Positions 51,215 through 61,900 of a DNA stretch of 64,000 nucleotides are shown piece by piece (within the stretch, counting starts at the first letter, position 1; every line of letters begins with the position of its first letter). The DNA is from Flavobacteriales bacterium. GTDB lineage: Bacteria > Bacteroidota > Bacteroidia > CAIKAF01. Below the pieces are notes generated by a model. The model saw only the letters and a program-made list of their open reading frames with translations, was not told where the DNA came from and made no database searches. The stretch lies in the NCBI GenBank assembly GCA_022402535.1, contig JAKRSD010000032.1, positions 1-64,000 of the forward strand, in the 5' to 3' direction. A program made the translations under genes and the position numbers.

Positions 51215-51853
51215 TTATGGAGACAACCGACGAAAGTGACCCTGAAGGGGAAATCCAACATGCATGACATGAGCCGAATCGGGGATATTATGGGTATTAA
51301 AATTAGAAAATATGGAAGATGCTTTCAATTTCATCGACTTGGTCAAAAAGACTTGGTCAATCACTTGATACGAATCATTCACGGTCATGTTTATATACCC
51401 CTTGGAAACAAGCCTGCTGATTACAAATACGGGTTTGTTTTTTTCACGGTTTACAACCACTCTGTTTTCCTGTACCTGACGAATGGTAAGCACCTGAACC
51501 GTCATCGCCAATCGTTTGGCTATCATCTTTTTTTTGAGCGGACCTATTCCGTATTTGAGTGTAAAACCATTGTCAGAAAAGCCGATTTCAAAAATTTTAA
51601 AACCGGTTTCGGTGGTGAACACGGAAATAAACTCTCCTTCAGGAAATGCTTTTATCAGCAGCAGACCCGATAGTTTTTCACGACCCAGTTCTATTACCGA
51701 CTTGAACATGACTTTGTTCGCGCCATTTTCAAAAAAATGACCGTAAGCGGGCAATTCTTTTACTAAATCAACTGTTGAGGATGGCTTTTGGGCCAGAACG
51801 TCGGAGGATGCTATAAATGCGAATAAAATCCCGAAAATGAATTTCCATTTCAT
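51215..51853 (-). CDS. Secreted protein of unknown function, coupled to lolA-like gene
   Basis: Signal peptide MKWKFIFGILFAFIASSDVLAQ; 4-nt overlap with the upstream lolA-like CDS. Confidence 0.7.
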   Translation of the reverse strand: MKWKFIFGILFAFIASSDVLAQKPSSTVDLVKELPAYGHFFENGANKVMFKSVIELGREKLSGLLLIKAFPEGEFISVFTTETGFKIFEIGFSDNGFTLKYGIGPLKKKMIAKRLAMTVQVLTIRQVQENRVVVNREKNKPVFVISRLVSKGYINMTVNDSYQVIDQVFLTKSMKLKASSIFSNFNTHNIPDSAHVMHVGFPLQGHFRRLSP

Positions 51854-52503
51854 CGGATGGCGAATTGAGAATCGGATATGCCCTCATTGATTTTTTTTCC
51901 GAAGAAATTCACCAACGTATAATCGCCCCCCTGCTCCATCATTTTCAGGCGCGATACAGTTAAATCTTTCTTGTCGAAATAGAGATGTATCTCCCGTAAA
52001 AACTCCCTCATTTTAGCATCGGCAGGAACCATTTTCACATGATAATAGAATTGGTTTTCCAAAAATTCCGACTTGTAATCGGGGCTTTTAAATAAATTTC
52101 CCTGCACGGTTCCCACTACAATTTTATTGATTTCGCGGAACATTTTGTTGGACTTCATGTCGTACTCTTTTTCTTTACCCTCATCATTGGTGTACATTTT
52201 CTGTCCGTTAATAATAATGAGGTATTTGAAAGGCTCTGCATAATTCCATCTGACCTTGTTTTCTTTTTTGAAATGGAAAGTGCCCTTACTTTCAATCACT
52301 TCTTCCAATACACTGAGATTTTTTTCCTGTTTGAACTGGGCAAAAATATCCTGTGTTTCAGCCGCTGATTTTTCGAGTTTGGCTTTCACCGATTCCGGGT
52401 CTGAAACGGGTTTTGTGCCATCAAATTGGGCATAAACACCTGCTGAAAAAAGCAAACACAAAGCGAGCAGTACATTCTTAAACATCATGATGCAAAAAAA
52501 CAA
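51850..52503 (-). CDS. LolA-like outer-membrane lipoprotein carrier
   Basis: Signal peptide; FAQFKQEKNLSVLEEVIESKGTFHFKKENKVRWNYAEPFKYLIIINGQKMYTND. Confidence 0.85.
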   Translation of the reverse strand: MFFCIMMFKNVLLALCLLFSAGVYAQFDGTKPVSDPESVKAKLEKSAAETQDIFAQFKQEKNLSVLEEVIESKGTFHFKKENKVRWNYAEPFKYLIIINGQKMYTNDEGKEKEYDMKSNKMFREINKIVVGTVQGNLFKSPDYKSEFLENQFYYHVKMVPADAKMREFLREIHLYFDKKDLTVSRLKMMEQGGDYTLVNFFGKKINEGISDSQFAIR

Positions 52504-52541
52504 AAAGGTTATCGATTTATTGTATTCAATAACCGAACCAA

Positions 52542-53786
52542 TTACACTTTATCTAACGCCTGTGAAATATCAGCGATTAAATCTGAATAATGCTCCACTC
52601 CTACCGAAAGCCTAACCATTTTTTCTGTTAAAGAGAGGGCATTCTTTTCATCATCATCGACATCGGCATGTGTCATGGTGTATGGATGTTCCGCTAAACT
52701 TTCCGTGCTGCCGAGGCTTACAGCCAATTTGATCAGTTTCAGATTATTTAAAAACAAAAATGCCTCCTTTTCTGACCCTTTGATATCAAAGGATAACATG
52801 GCACCTTTTCCTTTGCATTGGCGGTTAAAAATGGCATACTGCTCACCGTCTTCCGGTTTCAAGTTACCGAGGTAATACACCTTTTCGACTTTGGGATGTT
52901 GGTTCAGAAATTCTGCCACTTTGGATGCATTGTACTCCTGCTGATCCATACGCACTTTCAGGGTTTCCAGACTACGCAACAATAACCAGCCCGTCCAGGG
53001 ACCGGCCATATTGCCCAAAAACGTACGTAATACTTTTATCCGTTGAATGATTTGCGCATTTCCTAAGACTGCACCCGCAATAACATCGCTATGACCACCA
53101 ATATATTTTGTGGCAGAATAAATTACCAAATCGGCACCATGCTCCAGCGGGTGTTGCCAAACCGGCCCCATATAGGTATTATCAACTGCTACGTGCACCT
53201 TGTTTTCTGGGGTTGATAATTCATCGGCTAATTTCCTGCACATGGCAATATCAATCAAGGAATTGGTCGGATTTGCCGGCGTTTCAATATAAACCAGGGA
53301 AGGTTTACCCAACCCTTTTGCCAATTCCTGTATCTGCTCGGCATTCATGCCGGCTTTAAACTCAGCGGTTTTGATTCCAAAAGCGGGTAAGACCTTTTTA
53401 ATGAAATGATCGGTTCCGCCGTATAATGGTGAACTGTGCAGCAGTAAATCTCCCGGCTTTAAAAATTCTAACAGCACGGTGGTAATGGCAGACATTCCAC
53501 TTTCGAACACAGCGCAAGCCTCTGCTTTATCCCACAATGTGAGTCGGTTTTCCAGAATTTCTAAATCCGGATTATTGATTCGGGAGTAAATCAACCCCAG
53601 TTTTTCGCCGGGGTGTTTATCGCGTTTTCCATAGGCTATTTCAAAAAAGGCTTTCCCTTCTTCTGCATTTTGAAAGACAAACGTAGACGTTTGAAAAATC
53701 GGGCATTTTATAGCACCTTCTGACCATGCCGGGTTATACCCGTAACTCATCATGAGACTTTCCGGCTTCATGTTTTTATTTTCCAT
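52542..53786 (-). CDS. Cys/Met metabolism PLP-dependent enzyme (cystathionine gamma-synthase / methionine gamma-lyase type)
   Basis: YSRINNPDLEILENRLTLWDKAEACAVFESGMSAI, VYIETPANPTNSLIDI, VIYSATKYIGGHSDVIAG. Confidence 0.92.
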   Translation of the reverse strand: MENKNMKPESLMMSYGYNPAWSEGAIKCPIFQTSTFVFQNAEEGKAFFEIAYGKRDKHPGEKLGLIYSRINNPDLEILENRLTLWDKAEACAVFESGMSAITTVLLEFLKPGDLLLHSSPLYGGTDHFIKKVLPAFGIKTAEFKAGMNAEQIQELAKGLGKPSLVYIETPANPTNSLIDIAMCRKLADELSTPENKVHVAVDNTYMGPVWQHPLEHGADLVIYSATKYIGGHSDVIAGAVLGNAQIIQRIKVLRTFLGNMAGPWTGWLLLRSLETLKVRMDQQEYNASKVAEFLNQHPKVEKVYYLGNLKPEDGEQYAIFNRQCKGKGAMLSFDIKGSEKEAFLFLNNLKLIKLAVSLGSTESLAEHPYTMTHADVDDDEKNALSLTEKMVRLSVGVEHYSDLIADISQALDKV

Positions 53787-53849
53787 ACTACAGATTTTGG
53801 GGCAAGGTTACGGCAAATTTCCTGCCCCCACCATGAACCCCAAAACAAA

Positions 53850-53883
53850 AAAGGGAGGACACTTCCTTCAAGCTCCTCCCTTT
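53850..53883 (-). terminator. Rho-independent terminator downstream of the acyl-CoA ligase
   Basis: AAAGGGAGGA ... TCCTCCCTTT, 10-bp stem; T-run on the minus strand. Confidence 0.75.
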
Positions 53884-53904
53884 CAGTGAATTAAATTCGA
53901 TTAA

Positions 53905-55698
53905 TTAATCGGCATAAATTTTATTTACCAGATGGTTGTATTTTTCCATAATGGGTTTACGCTTCAACTTCAAGGTGGGCGTCATTTCACCTCCATCGAC
54001 CGTCCATTCGTTTGGAATCAGTTCAAATTTTTTCAGTTGTTCCCAACTTCCAAAATCGGCATTATACTTATCCATTTCGCCCTGATATAGTTCAACAACC
54101 TTAGGATTTTTCACCAAATCTTCGTAGCCATCAAAACGGATTCCTTGTTCAGCTGCCCATCCTTTGAGTGCATCCCAAGCTGGAACCACTAGGCCTGCTG
54201 GGTGTTTACGGTTTTCACCGATTACCATAATCTGTTCAATGAAAATACTTTCTTTGAATTTGTTTTCCATCGGCTGCGGTGCGATATATTTTCCACCGGA
54301 TGTTTTGAAAACTTCTTTTTTACGGTCGGTGATTTTAATGAATTTACCGTCCACAATTTTGCCCACGTCGCCCGTATGGAACCAGCCGTCTTTGATAACT
54401 TCGGCCGTTAAGTCGGGACGTTTGTAATACCCCATCATCACGTTTGGTCCTTTGCAGCATATTTCGCCTTCTCCTTCGCGGTATTCTCCGTCAGAAGAGT
54501 CGATTTTAACTTCAACACCCGAAATGACAGGTCCTACGGTTCCAAAACATCTTCCCTCTTCTTCAATTCGGTTTGCCGAAATTACGGGGGATGTTTCTGT
54601 CAATCCATACCCTTCGAGTACAATAATATTGCCGGCAGTGAAAATCCTTGCCAGACGCGGCTGAAGTGCAGCAGCACCCGAGAAAATGAATTTCACGTTA
54701 CCGCCCAATGCTTCGCGCCATTTGCTGAAAATCAGCTTATCCGCAATTCCTAGCTGGAAATGATACCAAGCTCCGTTTTTACGATGAAGTTCGAATTTAA
54801 GACCTAAATCTACGGCCCAGAAAAACAATTTCTTTTTGATGCCGGTGAGTTCGTGTCCTTTGGCAATAATCTTATCGAATACTTTTTCCAATAATCGCGG
54901 AACGGTAGAGAATACATCGGGTTTTACCTCTTTCAGGTTGTCACCGATGGTTTCCATGCTTTCGGCATAATAAACCGAAACCCCGATATACATATAGCAA
55001 TAAAAAATAGTGCGCTCAAATATGTGGCAAAGCGGCAGAAAGCTCAAGGCTTTAGCACCGGCCATATCCCCCTTAAAAACATCGGCCACTGCGGCTCTGA
55101 TATTGCTGATGATATTATTGTGCGAAAGCATAACTCCTTTGGGAGTGCCCGTTGTTCCTGAAGTGTAAATCAACGTGAGTAAATCTTCGCCTTTAACGGT
55201 ATCGGAAAGTTCTTTCACCTTATCGGGTGCCGGATTCTGTTTACCTGCATTCACCACTTCCTCCCAATTTCTAGTTCCTGCAATCTGATTAAAAGTGAAA
55301 ACATGCTCCAGACCCGCTACATCTTTTTTGGCGGTCATCACTTTTGCATTGATTTCATCACTTTCCACAAAAGCCACTTTTACTTCTGCGTCGTTCATAA
55401 TGAACACGTAATCATTCACGCTCAGTGTTGGATACATGGGCACCGTAATAACTCCCAATTGGGCACAGGCAAAATCTACCATATTCCACTCGGGGCGGTT
55501 CATGGAAATGATAGCTACTTTATCCCCTTTTACCACACCCATGGAAAGAAGTCCGTAACTGATGTTGTCAATGGTTTCGGTAAACTCCTGTGTGGAATAC
55601 GTTCTCCATTTGCCGTCTCTTTTTGCGGCTACCGTATCTTCTCTTGAATACTTCTGCTTTAACAGGGCCAGAATGTCAAAATTTCTAACTATTTCCAT
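53905..55698 (-). CDS. Long-chain fatty acid-CoA ligase (AMP-binding)
   Basis: LTLIYTSGTTGTPKGVMLSHNN, LEGYGLTETSPVISANR, GWFHTGDVGKIVDGKFIKITDRKKEVFKTSGGKYIAPQPMENKFK. Confidence 0.95.
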   Translation of the reverse strand: MEIVRNFDILALLKQKYSREDTVAAKRDGKWRTYSTQEFTETIDNISYGLLSMGVVKGDKVAIISMNRPEWNMVDFACAQLGVITVPMYPTLSVNDYVFIMNDAEVKVAFVESDEINAKVMTAKKDVAGLEHVFTFNQIAGTRNWEEVVNAGKQNPAPDKVKELSDTVKGEDLLTLIYTSGTTGTPKGVMLSHNNIISNIRAAVADVFKGDMAGAKALSFLPLCHIFERTIFYCYMYIGVSVYYAESMETIGDNLKEVKPDVFSTVPRLLEKVFDKIIAKGHELTGIKKKLFFWAVDLGLKFELHRKNGAWYHFQLGIADKLIFSKWREALGGNVKFIFSGAAALQPRLARIFTAGNIIVLEGYGLTETSPVISANRIEEEGRCFGTVGPVISGVEVKIDSSDGEYREGEGEICCKGPNVMMGYYKRPDLTAEVIKDGWFHTGDVGKIVDGKFIKITDRKKEVFKTSGGKYIAPQPMENKFKESIFIEQIMVIGENRKHPAGLVVPAWDALKGWAAEQGIRFDGYEDLVKNPKVVELYQGEMDKYNADFGSWEQLKKFELIPNEWTVDGGEMTPTLKLKRKPIMEKYNHLVNKIYAD

Positions 55699-55788
55699 TT
55701 CAATTGCGTGTTATTTATGAGGTGCTAAAAATACTATTTCCGCATGAAAGAAAAAATAAATTTACACTCTTGCGCAAGGGTTGTTAAA

Positions 55789-56625
55789 CTAGCGTTTACG
55801 CTTGCTGAACCACGTATTTTTTTTGGTTGACGAAAAGGAATAACCGACCCCTAAACCAAAGCTGATATCCCTTACCTGTGCCGTGGCCGTTTCATAATAA
55901 TGTTGTTGTCTTGTGTAAACATAGCGGGTATTCATAAGGTTTTGGTGAGATAAGCCCACCCGAAATGCCATATTGAGGGCCTGTTTATTTTTGAATATAT
56001 AGGATAAGCGTACCGTAAGCGGAATAAACAGATTGGGAGATGAAACGGGTGAATTAATTCTGACCTCGTGTATTATGTTTATATCCACGGGATTTTCTGA
56101 AAAAGAATAATCTACCCCAAGGCTGGTAAAAGTAGATGGCATGTACAATGATGTACCCACACCCAAAGAAACACCGGCCACCAATGGCAAATTTTTGATT
56201 TTCTTTTGCCAAAAGCCCTGCATGGCAAAGCGTCCGTAAAAAGTGGTACCGAACGGGTTATGTCTGAAACGGTCGTCTGTCCAGCCACCATTTACAAACA
56301 CCGAGTCCACAGTAAATGATTCCCTCACGAATAACATACCTGCGGATGCCGTAAGTTCAACGCCAAATCCTTTTTTCCCCACAGGAAAACCGGCCAAAAA
56401 ATAGAACTCCGGCGAAGGCGTATCGTGCAGTTTTAAATTCAACCGCCCTTTTGGATAAGTGGCACTGCGGATGGGGTGCCATGAGGTGTACAGACCAAAC
56501 TCAAACCGGGACCGAAACTGGAAATTAGAAGAATCTGACTGTGCGTAAGATTTAATAAAACAAAAAGCCGCCACTCCTATGAGGAGGGCCGCTTTTCGAA
56601 TCTTTATGATTTTTTTATATAACAT
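55789..56625 (-). CDS. Predicted outer-membrane beta-barrel protein
   Basis: Signal peptide; alternating strands; start set at Met21, 2 nt after the stop of the upstream lipoprotein gene. Confidence 0.72.
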   Translation of the reverse strand: MLYKKIIKIRKAALLIGVAAFCFIKSYAQSDSSNFQFRSRFEFGLYTSWHPIRSATYPKGRLNLKLHDTPSPEFYFLAGFPVGKKGFGVELTASAGMLFVRESFTVDSVFVNGGWTDDRFRHNPFGTTFYGRFAMQGFWQKKIKNLPLVAGVSLGVGTSLYMPSTFTSLGVDYSFSENPVDINIIHEVRINSPVSSPNLFIPLTVRLSYIFKNKQALNMAFRVGLSHQNLMNTRYVYTRQQHYYETATAQVRDISFGLGVGYSFSSTKKNTWFSKRKR

Positions 56626-56627
56626 AG

Positions 56628-57548
56628 TTAATATACCAACATTCCAATAGGGCTGATACTTTGATATGAATGATGAGTTGCACACTCATTCTTCTTAATA
56701 GCACTTGACCAACCCCAATCAGTATAACTTCGTGTTACACTTTTTCTACTGAGCAATCCAGAATAAAATATACTAAACGTTTTATATTCTTCACATTTTT
56801 CGTCATAAATTATACCTCCACCCTGAACACCAATTCTTTTTACTACTTGGGTAAAAGTACCGTTAACTTTCTTTCGAAGAGAAACTGTTGTCCCATAAAC
56901 TGTTGTTCCCCAAGGCCAAGGGAAAATAGAATTACGCATTCTAAAATAATAATTACCAATACCTGAATAAATCAGTTTTGTAGTCTTTCTTACATTTATA
57001 CAACCTGATTTTTCATAGGGGTTATTCTCTATATCAAAAAGCTCACTCCCAAACCAAACCTTTCCATGCTCAGAAATAAGAGTCATTTCTACTGGATCTG
57101 AAATTGTATAAACAAAAGGCATATCGCTACCATCAGAACCATTAAAGACATATTCAGCTTCTAGTTCATTATTGAGTTTTCGAAGTGATCTAAATCCAGG
57201 ATACCAAAGTTCAAATTCATCTAATGGACTTTCTCCATCAAAATCTTCATTTATAGTATCGTTTAGAGATGCTGAAAAGTAAGCTCCTTCAACTTGCTGG
57301 GCAAGACAATTTCTCACCTTAATAAAATGTTCATAATTCTCGAAGAGAAGTGCATCATCCTGAGTAGATACTGACAATATAGCAGCATCACAGTCACTAC
57401 AATTCATTTCTTCTTCGGGATATCCCGAATAAATTTCAGAAACAGGTGTTGATTTTTCAACAGGATTTCTGATAGAATCATCTTTGCTTTTGCTGCAAGA
57501 AAATAAGGATAGTGAACAAATACTGGCAATTAAAAAATTCTTTCTCAT
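56628..57548 (-). CDS. Orphan lipoprotein, unknown function
   Basis: Lipobox SLSLFSC; AT-rich; no recognised domain. Confidence 0.72.
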   Translation of the reverse strand: MRKNFLIASICSLSLFSCSKSKDDSIRNPVEKSTPVSEIYSGYPEEEMNCSDCDAAILSVSTQDDALLFENYEHFIKVRNCLAQQVEGAYFSASLNDTINEDFDGESPLDEFELWYPGFRSLRKLNNELEAEYVFNGSDGSDMPFVYTISDPVEMTLISEHGKVWFGSELFDIENNPYEKSGCINVRKTTKLIYSGIGNYYFRMRNSIFPWPWGTTVYGTTVSLRKKVNGTFTQVVKRIGVQGGGIIYDEKCEEYKTFSIFYSGLLSRKSVTRSYTDWGWSSAIKKNECATHHSYQSISPIGMLVY

Positions 57549-57571
57549 AGTTAATATTTTTTGATTACCAC

Positions 57572-57604
<33 letters not shown>

Positions 57605-57624
57605 GTTTTTAACAGAACTTTAAC

Positions 57625-58941
57625 TCAATATCTGTAATACTCGGGTTTGTAAGGACCTTCGCGCTTCACGCCGATGTAATCGGCCTGATCTTGAGATAAA
57701 TCCTCCAATTCCACTCCTAATTTGGCGAGGTGGAGTTTGGCTACTTTTTCATCCAGATGTTTAGGAAGCATGTACACGTCGTTGGTGTATTTATCGGTAT
57801 TGGTCCAAAGCTCTATCTGAGCCAAGGTTTGGTTGGCAAATGAATTAGACATTACAAAAGAAGGGTGTCCCATGGCGCAACCCAAATTCACCAGACGGCC
57901 TTCTGCCAACAGAATGATTTCGCTACCGTCCACATTGTAAATATCTACCTGCGGTTTGATGGTATTCTTGGTGTGTCCGAAATTTTTGTTCAACCAGGCC
58001 ACATCAATCTCATTATCAAAGTGTCCGATATTGCACACGATGGTTTTATCCTTCATTTTTTTGAAATGACGGTCTACCACGATGTCTTTGTTTCCTGTAG
58101 TGGTGATTACGATATCTGCCGTAGAAACCACCGTATCTAATTTTTTCACTTCGTATCCGTCCATGGCCGCCTGAAGAGCACAGATGGGGTCAATTTCGGT
58201 TACGGTAACAATAGAACCTGCTCCACGGAAAGAAGCGGCAGTTCCTTTTCCCACATCGCCATAACCGCATACTACTACTCTTTTGCCGGCAAGCATCACA
58301 TCGGTAGCCCTGCGGATGGCATCCACGGCACTTTCTTTACATCCGTATTTATTATCGAATTTCGATTTGGTTACGCTGTCATTTACGTTAATGGCCGGAA
58401 TCGGAAGCGTTCCGTTTTTCACGCGCTCATATAGTCTGTGAACGCCTGTAGTCGTTTCTTCGGATAATCCTTTTATGCCCGAAACCAATTCAGGATAACG
58501 GTCAAACACCATATTGGTAAGGTCTCCACCATCGTCCAAAATCATATTGAGCGGTTTGCGGTCTTCTCCAAAGAAAAGGGTTTGTTCTATACACCAGTCA
58601 AATTCTTCTTCGGTCTGTCCTTTCCAGGCATACACCGAAATACCGGCAGCGGCAATAGCGGCAGCGGCATGATCCTGGGTAGAAAATATGTTGCAGGAAG
58701 ACCAGGTTACTTCAGCACCCAGTTCTACCAATGTTTCAATCAATACGGCGGTTTGAATGGTCATGTGAAGGCATCCGGCTACGCGGGCACCTGCCAACGG
58801 TTTTGAAGGGCCATATTCAGCGCGGATGGCCATAAGGCCCGGCATTTCGGCTTCAGCCAGTGTAATTTCTTTTCTTCCCCACTCTGCCAAAGTGATATCT
58901 TTTACTTTGTAGCGGGTATTTGTTGCAGTTAATTCAGACAT
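57625..58941 (-). CDS. ahcY: Adenosylhomocysteinase
   Basis: [87 protein letters not shown]. Confidence 0.97.
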   Translation of the reverse strand: MSELTATNTRYKVKDITLAEWGRKEITLAEAEMPGLMAIRAEYGPSKPLAGARVAGCLHMTIQTAVLIETLVELGAEVTWSSCNIFSTQDHAAAAIAAAGISVYAWKGQTEEEFDWCIEQTLFFGEDRKPLNMILDDGGDLTNMVFDRYPELVSGIKGLSEETTTGVHRLYERVKNGTLPIPAINVNDSVTKSKFDNKYGCKESAVDAIRRATDVMLAGKRVVVCGYGDVGKGTAASFRGAGSIVTVTEIDPICALQAAMDGYEVKKLDTVVSTADIVITTTGNKDIVVDRHFKKMKDKTIVCNIGHFDNEIDVAWLNKNFGHTKNTIKPQVDIYNVDGSEIILLAEGRLVNLGCAMGHPSFVMSNSFANQTLAQIELWTNTDKYTNDVYMLPKHLDEKVAKLHLAKLGVELEDLSQDQADYIGVKREGPYKPEYYRY

Positions 58942-58963
58942 TTTCTGTTATTTAATTAGGCCG

Positions 58964-58971
58964 CAAAGATA
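58964..58971 (-). promoter_or_regulatory. -7 element TATCTTTG of ahcY
   Basis: Exact TAnnTTTG on the minus strand, 22 nt upstream of the ATG. Confidence 0.55.
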
Positions 58972-58994
58972 GGCCTTAGTTTACTAAATAAAAA

Positions 58995-61900
58995 TTAACG
59001 GATAAGATAAACCGAACCCATCTGTTTCTGGGGTGGTCCCAGATAATATTGGTAATAAATTACGTAAGGATACAATCCGTTGGGATGTTCTCTTCCATCG
59101 GGTGTTTTTCCATCCCAGAATGTATTTATATCGCGGGTTCCATAGACTTCATTGCCCCAGCGGTCAAAAATAATCATGTGGAAATTTTTAATCCCTTTTG
59201 TAGTAAACTTGAAGGTTTCGTTAATGAAATCGCCATCGGGAGTAAATGCATTAGGAACATAAATCACCATTTGTTCCATCACGGTTACGGTAGCAGAAGC
59301 CACATCATTACAACCGAAATCGGTTCCGGCATAGAGTACTACATTGTAAATCCCGCTGTCGGCATAAACCACTGTCGGAAAATCTGCATCTGAAGTAGAA
59401 CCGTCTCCAAAATCCCATTTTATGAAATCATGCCCAAAGGAAGTATTGGTAAAATTCACGGTGCTGAAAGGCAACTGAACGATTTGGGGATCATATGTAA
59501 ACGAAGCGGAGGGTGTCTGATTTACTTTCACATACAAGGATTTCCATTCTAAATCTTTGCAAAACGTGGGTGCGGGACCGGTTACTTCCAGTGCAATGGT
59601 ATATGTACCCGCCGTTTCAAAAATATAAACCGGATTCTGCTGATTCGAAGTGCCCCCATCGCCAAAATCCCAGACATATTGCACCGCCCCGGTAGACAAA
59701 CTGGTGAACTGAACAGGATCTCCTGTGCAAATTTCCAGCGGTGCTGCTGAGAAATCTGCTACCGGTGAAGGATTGATTAGAATGTAATTCAGTTCTGTCA
59801 CTTCATCTGTACAACCCGAAATATTATTAGAAACGGTGAGTGTAACCGTATACGTTCCTGCATTCAGATACCAATGTAAAGGATTTTGGAGTGTAGATGT
59901 GGGCGATCCGTCGCCGAAATCCCATAACCAGGAAGTGGCACCCGATGAAGCATCCTGAAACTGAACCTGAAAAGGCTCACAGGCTACGGTTTGTACGGCT
60001 GAAATACCGGCCGTAGGAAGTGCTTCCACCATAATGGCATTGGGAGCATACAATGTATCAAAATTCACTCCGTTGGATGCCACCAGCATTACGGTAAATA
60101 AACCGGGTTGTGTGTATGTATGTGTCGGATTTTGTAATACAGAAGTATTTCCATCTCCAAAATCCCAGAACCAAGAAATTACGTTCCCTGTAGAAAAATC
60201 AAAAAACTGAGCATCTGTTTCTCCACACTGGGATTGAAAATCAAAAGTAAAATCAGCTACCACCTGAGGGGCCACAATCACGTTGACGGGAGTTGAGCAA
60301 GATACCTGACATCCGTTGGCATCGGTGGCCACAACTGAAACATTATACAATCCTGTACCGGAGAATTGATGGGTTGCCACACTGTCTGATGAAATGCCGC
60401 CATCGCCAAAATTCCATAAAAAGGTATAAGGTCCGGTTCCTCCCGAAGGAGAAGGGGTAAAAATAGATGGAGCGCCTAAATAATTTCCGATAAAACTACA
60501 ATTCATTTGTGGCTGCGGAAATACCGTGACATTCACAGGTAATGACGTTACCTGTTGAGGCTGGGGACAAGTATAACTGCTTTGCATCTGCGCAGTTACC
60601 GTTATGGGTGATGTTAAATTATTTTGTGTAAAAACAGGTCCCGTAAACCCTGTGGAAACGCCATTGACAAACCATAAAAACTGGGGATTGGTTCCGCCAT
60701 TCACGGGCGAGGCGCCAAAGGTGACATCCTGACCATTACAAATCTGTGCTCCGGATGAAGTTACTAATACTTCTGGCGTTAAAACAGGCAACACCTGCAC
60801 GAGTAATGAATCCGGAATAGACCATCCGCAGGTTACAGATTCGGTTTGAAGGGAAACCCAATAATCACCAGTATTCGCAAAGGTGGATTGCACATTTTGG
60901 TTACCCGGACCTAAAATCTGGGAAGGAGCGCCTCCTTCAAAATTCCAACGATAATCAGTACCGGCGAGCGATGATGAAAACTGGCCGGCATCACCCGGAC
61001 ATAACAATGAATCACCTGTTATAATCTGAGGAATAAATGGGGTTCCATCTTCAAATACGCCTACAAATTCTGAAAATATATATGGTAGACCATTCACCAC
61101 CAGTGTTACCGTGTGACGGCCCGGTGTAGTATAATGAACATTTACGGTATTTCCGTTTGCAATGAGAGGAACTGTTCCTCCGTCAAAAAACCATTGAATA
61201 AAACCAAAGGCGTTGGTTGAAAAAGTGAACTCAGAATAGGTACATCCAAAACCACAAACAACTATCTGTGGCTCAACCGGACTTGAAAAAGAAGCCTGTT
61301 GAACAGGTATTCCGTTAGGATCTTCATAAATAGCCAAACTCACCCCTGGATTTCCATTTCCGCCTTTTCCGCCATTTCCTCCATTACCGCCTTTACCGCC
61401 TGGGCCACCTCTTCCCATGTCACAACCGGAACGATTTAATCCGGGACCTCCGTTTCCGCCCTGTCCACCGATTCCTCCCAGCTGCCCACCTTGAGCACCG
61501 TTTCCGGGTAAAGCCGATTCCATATCGGAATCTAATATTTTTCCATTTACACCATTATTCCATACAAAAATACCGAATGAACCGCCGCCGCCGCCACCGC
61601 CCATCGCACCTTGACCACCCTGTCCTCCTTCACCACCACCCGCTCCACCGGGTCCATCATCATTTTGATTTCCTATAAATGGAATGTTAAATAATCCGGA
61701 CTGTGAACCACCACCGCCGCCGCCGCCGCCACCGAATCCGTTAGCTCCGGGTAAACCCTGTTGTCCAGTCGCATTTTGAAAAAATCCGCCGGCAAAACCA
61801 GCTATACCGTCAGCACCATCAGCACCGTTGGCTCCATTGGCTCCAATGGCTCCGGGTTGTCCTTGTGCGGCAGGACCATTACCATCACATCCGACGGATA

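Noticed and set aside
51236-51673. 145-aa + strand ORF opposite the unknown secreted protein
   Set aside because: The minus-strand ORF has a signal peptide and couples to the lolA-like gene; the + ORF has no supporting feature.
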